Part shown: piece after piece, positions 1-11,990 of the stretch
Layout of the letters: every line of letters begins with the position of its first letter
Position numbering within the stretch: the stretch's first letter is position 1
Notes under the pieces: generated by a model
What the model was told of the DNA's origin: nothing
What the model saw: only the letters and a program-made list of their open reading frames with translations
Database searches by the model: none
Program-made: the position numbers and the translations under genes
NCBI RefSeq assembly: GCF_002775205.1
Contig: NC_036451.1
Coordinates: 22,244,351 to 22,308,350 of the forward strand
From: Xiphophorus maculatus
Taxonomy: Eukaryota; Chordata; Actinopteri; Cyprinodontiformes; Poeciliidae
Direction: 5' to 3'
Length of the DNA: 64,000 bases

Positions 1-1166
1 ATATTGGGAAAGCATAAAATTGCTGCATAATGTTGCATTTATTGCTTGAATCCTGCCTCCTGTCTCACCCACAGCTTTTCTATTGAATTTCTATGGTGAC
101 CAGATCTGACTTACCGTATTTCCTGGACTAGATGTCTCTCCAGAATATAAGTCGCATTAGTAAAAAAAAAAAAGCAACATTATGAGTCGCTCCTGACTAT
201 GAGACGCAGTATCAGTCAAGCTATGCAAAAAAGTGTGAATTATAGTCCAGAAAATATGGTAATCCTGGAGTCTCTGAATACAGAGTAAACCAAGGTATTA
301 CAGATCCACCACTGTGCTTAACAATGAACCTCTTCACTTTTTTAACGCCAGTCTCACCTTGAGTCTTTTCTTGTTCGGAAGCTCAACTGTTGTCTCATTT
401 GACCAAAGCACGTGGTTGCAAGGAAAAGCTTAGCAAACTCCACGTGTTTTCATTTGTGACTATAGGACAGAAAAAGGTGTCCAGTTGCCATGTAGATAGT
501 GTTTGAATTATTTATTTGACAGTAGAGATTTGGTGGATAGTTAATGTCTTGTAATAATCTCCTGATGTCTGAAGATCAACAGACACCCTCCGTAGTTGAA
601 CGTTTTTCTTGTCTTTCCTATTTTTAATAGTATCTAAGAAAAAACGGCCTCCCCGAAATGTCAGGTTTTTTTCCCCACGCAGAAACTTGGCGTCAGTGAT
701 TAGTTGTTAAAATATTTTTAGACTTCTTAAGTTGCCACCAAATGAAGCAGTAGTTAGTCAGCTCTGATATTTATTTTTTAATGTGGGATTTTTCTACTTT
801 TCGTTCAATAAACACATTGAAATTAAAGGCGAGAGGTGACTAAATTCTTCACAGTGAGACAATGCTGCTGCAATGAAAGGTGAATCTACATGTTTACTTT
901 GGGTGGCAGCAACTGTGGCGGATACTTTATGCTCATTCAAAAAGTAATCCAATCAGAACCACGGATGCGCAACAGAAGCATCTTGACTTAAAGTTTGGGG
1001 AAAACGATTTAAATCTTATTGCTTTGTATCCGTGGCTCTGACTTCTATTCTATTTTTTAAAATTATTTCACAAACTTCAAAGGTGGCACAGACAGAAAAT
1101 GAAACGTGATTGTGGTCGCCGGGGCTTTCATAGATGGTGCCTGTCGTTCTGCATGTGTGTTTACAG
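1..1166. other. USP24 intron (left edge of window)
   Basis: No coding exon is recognisable before the acceptor ending at 1166, so this is read as the intron upstream of the first USP24 exon in the window. It holds a short TA-flanked MITE at 112-261. From about 290 to 700 there is AT-rich sequence resembling an old, degenerate DNA-transposon copy. The roughly 620 N-terminal residues expected for USP24, including its UBA region, lie further left. Confidence 0.6.
112..261. mobile_element. Short MITE with pogo-like termini
   Basis: About 150 bp bounded by TA dinucleotides. The left end reads TACCGTATTTCCTGGACTA and the right end TAGTCCAGAAAATATGGTA, imperfect inverted complements of each other. 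The interior repeats 'ataagtcgca' and 'gagacgca' motifs. The TACCGTATTT start resembles the end of the larger element at 7069-7848, so both probably use Tc1/mariner-type (TA-targeting) transposition. It has no coding capacity. The family is inferred from terminal similarity only. Confidence 0.6.
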
Positions 1167-4100
1167 GCTTCTCAGCAGAGCACTCCTCAGACGGTCTGGG
1201 TCGTCCCCGCTCTGCGGCAGCTGCACGAAATCACCCGCTCCTTCATCAAACAGACGTACCAGAAACAAGACAAGGTACCGTAGCGCAGCACCGCCTCACC
1301 CGCGTCGCACCGGGTGGCGCCGTTGTGACCGTTCTCTGCCTCGCCACAGAGCATCATCCAGGACCTGAAGAAGAACTTCGAGATTGTCAAGCTGATCACG
1401 GGATCTCTCGTGTGCTGCCACCGACTCGCGGTGAGCGCGTCAGGGAACAACGGCCTGTCCGCTTCGACCCTGGTGGACGGCAGATACACCTACCAGGAGG
1501 TCAGCGTTGGGTTTTATTTGGTTTTTCAGCTCGTGAAACTTTCTGGAAACTTATTCTTAGTTTTTTTCAAAATGTGTGTCCAGTATCTAGACAGCCACCT
1601 GCGGTTCCTGGCGTTCTTCCTTCAGGAGGCCAGCCTGTACCTGGTCTGGAACAGAGCCAAGGAGCTCTGGGAGTGTCTGGTCTCGGGTCCGGATGTCTGT
1701 GAGCTTGACCGCGAGGTATGGAGAAGGGAAACCTTGTGCTCAGCTGTTTCTCATGTCAGGCACCTGATGTTTTTTGTTTTCTTTGCTCAGTGGAGGAATG
1801 CTGTAAAACATTATCGCATCTCCTTCATAAGGCAGAGGAAATGGATCAGAAAAGCATTCACTACAAATGTAGACTAAATATTTATAAAGAGATGCATGAA
1901 AGTTCCTCTACAGGTCTGAAAAATCAGGATGTTCGGAGATCCTTAAAAACTCTTAAATTCATGTATCTAAAATTAAGGCCTTAAATGTCTAAAAAAAACA
2001 ACAACATTTAAGGCGTTAAATAAGTTATTAAAAAAATCTTAAATTTTGTTACGCTGGACTATTTAATCGTTTATTGTATGTATTATTTCTCATGTGACTT
2101 TTCACACGCAGACGTCTTCATGGCGTTCTGTGACTCACTGCTAGCTGTTGTTAGCTACAAGTGTACGTAACTAACAAGTGTTAGCTACACTTGTTTTGTA
2201 CACATTGACATATAGGTCTGAAATTCCATTCATGGCTGTCTTAAATTTGAGTTGGTGAAACCACGAAAATAAAATTTCAAAAAGGTAGATTTTTTTAAAT
2301 GGATACTGTGTGGAAAACCTGCTGTAGACATCATATCATTATTAATATTATTTTTTTGTACCCCCAGTTGTGTTTTGAGTGGTTCACCAAGGGCCAGCAT
2401 GACCTGGAGAGCGATGTTCAGCAGCAGCTCTTCAAGGAGAAGATTTTGAAACTGGAGCCCTATGAGATCACCATGAACGGTGAGAGGCTCAACAGCGACC
2501 CCTACAGCTCTGAAACACCCGCGGCAGGAAGTTGACCTTGTTTGTGTCTCTCCTCAGGGTTCGGCCTGTTTAAGACCTTCTTTGAGAACGTGAATCTGTG
2601 TGACCATCGTCTGAAGCGCCAGGGAACCCAGCTGGTCAGTCCTCACTTGGTTTTTTTTTTCTCTTCTCTTCTGTTAAGTGAAGTCTAATTATAATATTTA
2701 TTGTATAATTTCTTCTAAAAAAACAAAAAGTGTGTGGAGCGCCTCGACCTGGCAGGGATGGATTTTATTTGGCGCATCGCCATGGAAACGCCTGACGAAG
2801 AGATAGCCAACGAAGCGATCCAACTGATAATCACTTACAGCTATACCAACCTCAATCCAAAAATGAAGAAGGTCAGTGTGTCGTCTGCGTTTCCCGTCAG
2901 TATAAACTGAACATCTGTCTGCTGGTTCTAAAATAGGCATGTTGAAAAAAAGACAAAGATTGGAAATTGATTTTAACTTAAATCTCATCTCTTATCAACT
3001 TTTCCACCTTCCAGGATTCTGTCTCTTTGCACAAGAAGTTCATTGCTGATTGTTACAAGCGGCTGGAGGTAAGCCCTGAAAATCGTAACAAGTTTTGACT
3101 TTAGAATCGTTAGAAATCAAAACCCAACAGAACATTTCTACTTTTTCTCGTTCTTTTTTTTAAAATTCATTTATTTATTTTTTACCCCAGGCCGCAAGCT
3201 CGGCCCTGGGCGGGCCCACTCTAACTCATGCTGTTACCAAGGCAACAAAGATGCTGACGGCCACTGCCATGCCAACGGTAGCCACGTCTGTACAATCACC
3301 TTCCAGGTACAGAGGGGGGTTTGGGTAAGAGCATGGCTACTTAACCTATTAAACATCAATCTTTTTCTTTTGTTGTTGTTTTGTTTATGTGATGATAAAA
3401 TGAAGCTGTTGTTTTTAATATTAGATACTCGTTTAAGTGTTAAGCCGTTTCTGTGTATGTTGACTCCTAGATCCACAAAGCTGGTGATAATTGAAAGACT
3501 GCTGTTATTGGCTGAACGCTACGTCATCACTATAGAGGTATGCTAGGAAGCCTAAATGTGTTACAGCAAAGGAGCTTTGTTTGTTTGTTTGTGATTTCAA
3601 TATTTGTCTTTGTTTTCTACATCCTGCTTCTTTGACAATGCTAACTACTCTAACTTTGCTAATTGCTAATATGAGATGCAAAAGCCTGTCTTGATTAAAA
3701 TTTTAAAATTGTAAAGCTCTCTCTCCATTTTTGTGTTTGGAGTGTGACAAAAACATCAGAAATCGACCAAGTTGTCTGATCGGTGCATCTGTTAAAAACT
3801 CAGACGCTCCAGATTAAAATTATGCTCCGCGATTTGTAGTTGGTCTGTGTTTGGGAAAACGATTCGTTTTGAACTCTAACCGGATATTTTCTGTTTCTTC
3901 GTAGGACTTGTACTCGTTTCCTCGCACCATTCTACCTCACGGGGCGTCTTTCAACGGACACCCCGTCACGCTTCACATCACCTACGAGTCAACCAAAGAC
4001 ACTTTCACTCTAGAGGTATTCTCGGGGAGGGGACAAAACCTCCAACTTCTGCCATGAAATTTGTCTCTTCTTCCACGACTGAGCGTGTGCCGTGTTTCCC

Positions 4101-7100
4101 CGCAGACTCACAGTAACGAGACGATAGGAAGCATCCGCTGGAAGATCTCCGAACACTTGAGCTGTCCGGTGGATAACGTCCAGATTTTTGCCAATGATAG
4201 CGTGGTAGGCGTTGCTCGTCGCGCTCGCCTGGTCTTCAGCATGTTTGCGCGTTGCGTGTTTGTTGACTTTCTTCTTCTCGCCGTCCATTAGCTGACCATG
4301 AACCGAGACCAGAAGCTGCTCTCGCAGCTCGGCTTCAGCGACGAGCAGAGCCTGACGGTGAAGAGCTCCGGCACCGGGACTCCTTCAGGCAGCTCGGAGT
4401 CGTCGGCCTCGGCCTCCAGCAGTTCCAGCTCTGCCGTCTTCAACTCAGCCTACGCCTTGGAGCAGGTGAATACACAAACGCACACACACACATACACTCA
4501 CTGAGGAGAACATCATCTCTGATGCGTCTTCTTTTATCATCAGGAGAAGTCCCTCCCTGGGGTGGTGATGGCTTTAGTGTGCAATGTGTTTGAGATGCTT
4601 TACCAGCTGGCTAACCTTGATGAGCCAAGGTGAGATGATTATTATTACCAGAGTTATCGTCAGCAACAAAATGACCCACATCAGGCGTTTCCTTAATCTT
4701 TTATCTCATTGGAAACTTTTTTTTTTTTACACAAATATAGAACAGTAGCTTAAAGTCACAATGTTTTCACCTTATAAATTTAGAACAAAGTTATAAAAAA
4801 TTTACCCAGACTTTACATAGCAACATCATCCCATTAAAAATAGGAACAAGAGGTGGCAGCAAATTCACTTTTAAGCAGAATGCATCTGATAATGCCTTAT
4901 GTTTAGTAGGTAATATATTGATAATAGAATAATAATGCAAGTTATGGAAACAGAAAGTTGAGTCTCCGTGGTTCAATTCAGACGCTGTTTTTCGCGTTAA
5001 TTGTTATTTTTCTTTTTAACCTGTAGGATCATCCTCCGTGTGAGGAAGCTGCTGCTGCTAATTCCAACAGACCCCGAAGTGCAGGACGCACTCGACAACT
5101 TCGTTCCCAAAGAATCCAGCGTCTGGAGCCACCAGGTACCTGAGGGCATCTGATCAGATCTGGTCATCACACCTATGAAGATCTCTACTCTAGTTTTTGT
5201 CTCTTCTGTTTGCAGAAAACCCTGTTCACCCTCGGCCAGGGTTCAGGCTCTCGCTCTCCGTCCGTGACGCCCAAGCAGCAGCATCAGCCCAGCGCCGCGT
5301 CCATCTTGGAGTCGCTTTTTCGATCCTCTGCGCCCGGCATGTCCACCTTCAGAGTGCTTTACAATCTGGAGGTACGCAGGCACCTGCTCCTTTTAGCGAA
5401 CCCGAGTTCAAACCTCGGGTTGCCTCATCGTTTCGTCGTCTGCGTGTGTTTAGGTGTTGAGTTCGAAGCTGATGCCGACGTCAGACGATGAGATGGCCAA
5501 AACCAGCAGCAAGTCCTTCTGTGAAAACTTCCTCAAAGCAGGAGGCCTGAGGTAAAACAAACTACTTTTCACTCTCCGGCCGTCTAGTCAGGCTGCGTTA
5601 CATTCCGTCACCGTGCTTTTGCCGTTTTCGGTCCTGACGGCGGCGTTTCCATGTTCTTCTTGCAGTCTGGTGGTGAACGTCATGCAGAGAGACTCCATCC
5701 CGTCCGAAGTGGACTACGAGACCCGACAAGGTGTCAACTCCATCTGCCTTCAGCTGGCCAGGTGAAGGGAATCTGTCGAAAAATATTTTTCACACGGGCA
5801 CAGCACATCAAAACCCGTTTTGTCAGGGTTTCAACCTTTTTCATTTCATTTTTTTCCTTTCTTGAAAGTTCTTGAAACTGACAAAGTAGACATTTTTGTC
5901 ATATTTGCTTTATCTCACAACATAGTGCACAAAGGTTGAATAGTGGGAAAATGAACATGTTTTTTTTAAGCAAATTTCAGCATAGATTAAATTATGATCA
6001 TTTGTTTTTTAAGTTTTAACTCAGGTGCGTAATGGGATGTAGATCTAAACTTTGACTAGGTCACTGTAACACAACAATATGCTTTGATCCAAACCATTCC
6101 ATGGTGTCTTCGCTAATCAGTCAACCACATTTATTTGTATATGGAAAAAGTGCACAGTGCAGTTTTCTGGAAGTTTGTTCCAGATTTGTGGTGCATAGAA
6201 GCTGAATACTGTTTCACCATGTTGGGTTCTGAGGCTGCAGAACCAGAAGATCCCATATGTTCAGTGTTTCAGGTCTTTAGTTGTGTGTGTGTAGAATTTT
6301 CCTGCAGCGTCACCTTGTTTATCTCCCTCCAATATCCAGCAACTCTGACCGGCTCTGGTTTCCTTGTTTCCTGGCGGTTCTTTCTTCAGGCAGTGCTTTT
6401 TTTATTTTTGCTTTCTCACACATAACGTTCTGTGTATAGGCCAAAGATTTTCCGTTCGAGGCTTCTTATGGGTCTCCTGCAACAATGGCTGTCATCCCAC
6501 TCCTCCATAAATCTGGCGTTTTATGGAGGAGTGTAAAACCGCTGGTTGTCAACATATTTTCCCATCCAGGCTGTAGATCTCTGCACCTCCTCCAGAGTTA
6601 CTAACGCTAGTTCTCTTATTTAATTATTTTTTCATTTTTTTTGCCTCGTCTGTCAGTTCAGTTAAAAAGCTTTTCCTGGACGGTGCCGTATTTTTTCAAT
6701 TTTGGGGGATTTATGATTAGGGTAGTTCTTCTCTACAGCTTTATCCCTGTTGGTCAAACGCATGCAATAGAGATAAAGCAGACTGAAGGTTTTGGTTGTA
6801 GCATTGTACTATGATTATTCTGATGATTAATCATTCAATCAGATTTTAAAAATCAGCACATTCTACAGATTTTCAATTTAACACTTAGACCTCTTTTTTT
6901 TACACAATATGAGGGATGCAATAAAACATGCAAATAAGCAAATAATTAAATTACTTGACTTTTTTTTTCTCCATCATCTAAAATGCATTCTATTTGTGTA
7001 CGCTTGTATCAAAGAATGCATCTGCAGCTACAAAATATACTGTACTCATCTGTTTATTTTTTTTAGATTACCGTATTTTCCGCACTATAATGCACACCAC

Positions 7101-10100
7101 ATTATAAGGCGCACCTTCAATGAATGGCCTATTTTAAACTTTTTTCATATATAAGGCGCATAGAATAGATGCTACAGTAGAGGCTGGGGTTACGTTATGC
7201 ATCCATTAGATGGAACTGCGCTAAAGGGAATGTCAACAAAATAGTCAGATAGGTCAGTCAAACTTTATTAATAGATTACAAACCAGCGTTCTGAAAACTC
7301 CGTTCATTCCCAAAATGAATGAACAGCTGTTTTATTATTTTCCCTGAGGTAAGTAAGTGACGTGGTATTTTTGTGACACAGTTTATCTTTTAACAACAGC
7401 AAGGTGTAACATATAGTGGAGGGGAACTTTTCCTCGATTCAATAAACACGTAAAAAACAGTCTGATACTGTTACAGTAAATCAAACGTTAGTGCAATCAC
7501 AATATATATCCACTTCCGCACCATTGATTCGTTCATGTTAAATTCTCTGGCTGCTGCTCTATTCCCATGTTCTACTGCGTGACTGATCGCCTTGAGCTTA
7601 AACTTTGCGTCGTAAGCGTGTCTCTTAATTGGAGCCATTTTGGGGTCTTTACACAAAACCCAGCGTGCACCGCGCGCTGCTTCTTCTACGGGGGAAAATG
7701 AAGTCGGCGTGTGCTTACCGTAGTTGCGAGACCTGCTGTGGCTCAATATTGGTCCATATATAAGGCGCACCGGATTATAAGGCGCACTCTCGGCTTTTGA
7801 GAAAATTGAAGGTTTTTAGGTGCGCCTTATAGTGCGGAAAATACGGTAATGGTTGGATAGCAAAAGGTGTTGTTTTTTTTGCTTTAAGAGTCTGTATATT
7901 CCAGTTAATGATTAATTGATTACTAAATTAGTTGGTGATTATTTGAGTAGTTGATTAATCACCATGAATTTGATTAATCGTTTCAGCCCTAATGGATCCT
8001 AAGCGTGTCTCCAACAACAATGCTGACATGCTATAAGCAAAATGCTGCATCTTTACCCATCTTAACTCAAAGCTTGTGTAATTGTGTGTTATTGATATAT
8101 GTGATGATGTATTTTGTAGCGTCACGTTCCTGCTAAACCATCAGATTTCTTTTTTCTTTTTTTTTGCAGGTTCCTCCTGGTTGGTCAGAGTATGCCTATG
8201 GCCCTGGACGATGACGTCATCAGGGACGGCGACGCGCTGTCGTCCCGGCCGTTCCGTAACGCGGGGCGGTCGGGTCGGCAGCTGTCGCTCTGCGGGACCC
8301 CAGAGAAGTCCTCCTACCGGCAGATGTCTCTGTCCGAGCGCTCGTCCATACGGGTGGAGGAGATCATTCCTGCCGCTCGCGTTGCCATTCAGGTGCTGGA
8401 CTGAAACCTTTCCCTGAGAGAAAAGAAAAACGTATTTTATCACACAGAATGCGGTTTTCTTTATGTCCACATTTCTTGATGCTTGTCTAGACCATGGAAG
8501 TCGGGGACTTCACCTCCACCGTAGCCTGTTTCATGCGTCTCACCTGGGCTGCCGCCGCGGGCCGACTGGACCTCGTTGGCAGCCAGCAGCCAATCAGAGA
8601 AACCCACAGCGCGCTGCTGCCACAGGGAGTCCGCACCAGAGTCAGCAGCACTGGTGGGAAGGAAAACTATAAAAAGAAATATGTCTCAGTAAGTTTGATA
8701 AGCATGCTTTGTGATATTGTTGCTCATGCCTCTGCAGGAAGCAACTGCAGCTCCAGCAGCGAAGGCGAGGCCACCCCGACCGCGCTGCATGCTGGGATAT
8801 GCGTCCGACAGCAGAGCGTCTCCATCAAGGACGCCATCATCGCCCGCGAGGCTCTGTCACTACTGGTTACCTGTCTGCAGCTACGTTGCCAGCAGATGTG
8901 TAAGAGGCTTCAGTGCATTATCTCAGTTCCTCCTTGAAGATGCGATCGCAGCTATTAATGCAAGTTCACTTTCAGTATTCGTAAATGCTGCAATTTTCAC
9001 AGACTCTATTACAAGTCGGACCGATCGCCTCAATGTTTTCTGTTTCCTTTTTTGCTGACCAATCATTGCAGCTCTGCTGAATTCTGATCAATCCTCTTAG
9101 CCTCCTTCAAATTTTACTTCCGGTTTTATGACTTTCTTGAAAGCTGATCCTGCAAGAAGGTTTGCAAAAAACCACTTTGAGAAGTTCGGATCATTCTGGA
9201 GGGACTGAGTTGTGATGCTGCAGGCTTTGGCAACTTAAAAAGAGATTTTATATGCTGTGCTTTTTCTCTCTCGACAGCTTCCTTTTACACCCTTCCTTCC
9301 GTCAGCGATTTCATTATCGATATTCTGCTGGGCTCTCCCAGTGCAGAGGTAATCCTCACTCTGAAGAAAGTTCAAAGGAAAAAAAAAAAGTCGTCTCTGC
9401 GCCGTCACGACGATTATAAAAGTTCTGCTTCCACCTCCTTTCAGATCCGCCGCGTGGCCTGCGATCAGCTGTACACGCTGAGTCAGTCCGACACTTCGGC
9501 CTTCCCTGAAGTCCAGAAACCCAACCTGTTCCTGCTCTCGGTCATCCTGACCGCCCAGCTGCCGCTATGGAGCCCCACGTCTGTCATGAGAGGCGTCAAC
9601 CAGAGGTACCACAGCAAGAAACACGGACAGAACGTCAGAACATTGTAGACGTTTAATGCAGGGCTACAACCAGTGATTATTTTAGTTATTCATTAATCTA
9701 TTATTATTATTATTCTGACAAGTGAAAGGATGGTAACACACATTCTGTACATATTTTAATTTAAGCCTTTTTAAATATAATATTAGGAATACATTAAACG
9801 ATGCAAATAAGTAATTAAATTCATTTTTTAAAATAAAAAAATAAACATTTTATTACCTAAAATGTACGGCCTGATATTTTGTAGCAAAGGTTGCAACAAA
9901 AAACATACTTAACATCAAAACAGTGTAAAGTTGATCTGTGGATTATTTTTATGAATTAACCTATTAATAATTGGACAGCAAAAGGTGCCAAGTAGGACTT
10001 TTTTATTTTTTTTTACATTATTTGAACCGGGTGAAGCTAAAATTCCCACTTGAGTTTTGCGTAGAACATATTTACAGACAAATGGTTTTTTTTTTATCTT

Positions 10101-11990
10101 GAATTCTAAATGTTTATATTTTTGGCCTACTTGCTGTTCTGAGCATGCCGTTCTTTCAGCAACTGGCCTTTTTTTGAGTATACCGTATACTGTTAACGAT
10201 TAATCAACTACTGAATTAGTTGACGATTACTTCAATAATTGATTAATCACGATTAATCCTATTAATCACCTCATGTTGACTCCTTCTCCTCAGGTTACTC
10301 TCCCAGTGCACTGAATATTTTGACCTGAGATGCCAGCTTCTGGATGACCTTACCTGTAAGTAACTTCCATCAGGCAAAAAAAAAAAAAAATTGTTTTGTT
10401 TTGTTTTTTACCAGATGAAAGAGTTTCTGATTGAAATCTTCCTGACTTGCTTATCAAAGATTTGTTCTCTCTCCCGATGTGCGTCAGCCTCAGAGATGGA
10501 GGTGTTGAAAGTGAGCGCGGCCAACATGCTGGAGGACGAGATTTCTTGGCTCGACAACTTTGAGCCCAGCTGGAGCTCAGAGATGGAGACCAGCGAGGCA
10601 GACAACATCCTGCTGGCAGGACACCTCCGACTCATCAAGACCTTGCTCTCTCTGTGCGGAAATGAGAAAGAACACCTCGGTTAGTGGGCTTTGCGCCCCA
10701 GCGATGCTCGTCTGCAGCTCAGTGTTTGTTTTTTTAATCATTATCCGGTGACGTTTTGGAACTCTTCCTCTCCAGGTCCATCTCTGATCCAGCAGCTGCT
10801 CGATGACTTCCTGTTTCGAGCGTCTCGCATCATCATCAACAGCTCCAACCCGACGCCCTCTCCAGCCCCGAGCCACGACTTCCACCCCAAGTATAGAAAT
10901 TAGTTAGATTTCTCCCTTCTTCTTCTTCTTCTTTTTTTCTTTTGACTGACAAAAAAAAGGAAACATTTGAGTAAAAGAATCTTTTGTTATAGACTTAACC
11001 CTTTCATTTCACATCGATATAAAGATTTGAATTTTCCAATAACGGGCTCTATTTGGTGATTGTCTGAACTTTTATTAAATAAAAATTAAAAACTGCCACC
11101 ATCTCCATCCAGCCTGAAAACAAATCTGCCAAACGGATGTGTTCCAATAAAAATCTGACAGTAATACCTCAGCATATTACTTTTCATATTTCTTTTTCTT
11201 TTTTTTCATGAAATTACATGTTTCGCCACTAGTTGGCAGCAGAGCTCTTGTTAGGCTCTAATCTGACAAATCCCACCCCCCCTAACAAATCACCATGCAC
11301 TTCACACATTTTATTTTATAAACAGTCTCTGTCTTGTAGAATACGGACTGTTATTGTTGACTGTTGTTATGACCAAAATGGTATAAAAATATAAAAAGAC
11401 AAAAAAAAAAAAAAAAAAACAGGTGCAAATGGGGAAACGAGCTGCAAACACATGTAAAAAACAAAGGCAACAGAAAAGCGAAGCAAACAAGTAAAATGCT
11501 GCAAGAACAGAAAGCAGAAGCAAAAATAATCAAGCATACACTAAAGAAATGATATTTAATTGCATTTCAGTCAATACCATTTTCATTTTCTCATTTAAAA
11601 ATCGAATTGAACTACATGCTCATTTGCATATTTTATGTATTTCTAATATCGTATGAGAAAAAGCTTATGTTGGTGAAAAATCTGTAGAATGTGCCAATGT
11701 TTGTTTGGTTTTTTTATCCAATTAATTTATAGAATGATCAGTTTCTAAGATATGTGTTAATTGCAGGCAGCCCTACTGAGAATCAGCAGTAAAACTAAAA
11801 GATGTGTGTGTGTGTGTGTGTGTGTGTGTCTGTGTGTGTGATCAGGTGCAGCACGGCCAGCAGCAGACTGGCAGCGTACGAGGTCCTGGTGATGCTGGCG
11901 GACAGCTCGCTCTCCAACCTGCGGCTCATCACCAGAGAGCTCCTGTCCATGCACCACCAGTCAGATCCGTCACTCTGCAAGGAGTTTGAC
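1167..11990 (+). CDS. usp24: USP24 exon block 1: pre-catalytic region with ubiquitin-like segment
   Basis: Twenty-six exons: 1167-1274, 1350-1499, 1584-1715, 2368-2479, 2558-2634, 2731-2871, 3015-3068, 3191-3306, 3471-3537, 3905-4015, 4106-4204, 4292-4465, 4544-4629, 5027-5135, 5216-5371, 5454-5551, 5666-5761, 8170-8392, 8491-8653, 8738-8899, 9278-9348, 9445-9605, 10294-10355, 10488-10679, 10776-10890, 11846-11990. They total 3180 nt (1060 codons) in one frame. The exons at 3905-4465 encode the ubiquitin-like segment ([15 protein letters not shown], then [12 protein letters not shown]) followed by a serine-rich linker. The rest is the helical-repeat scaffold seen in large USPs. Boundaries were set by AG/GT signals and by continuity with the known USP24 sequence. 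Confidence 0.95.

Larger units (their letters stand above)
5762..8169. repeat. USP24 intron of 2.4 kb made largely of transposon remnants
   Basis: No exon lies between the donor at 5762 and the acceptor ending at 8169. From about 6020 to 6790 the sequence resembles, in degenerate form, the complement of a fish Tc1-like transposase gene (stretches such as 'ctgtagatctctgcacctcctccagagttac'). From about 6799 to 7991 it is a hAT-like non-autonomous element whose ends carry ATTAATC motifs. That element is split by a pogo-like MITE at 7069-7848. Most of the excess length of this intron over its neighbours is therefore insertion. Confidence 0.55.

Noticed and set aside
1106-1702. 198-codon open frame at the left end
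   Set aside because: It is in the wrong frame over three real USP24 exons and runs through their introns; the exons read correctly in another frame.
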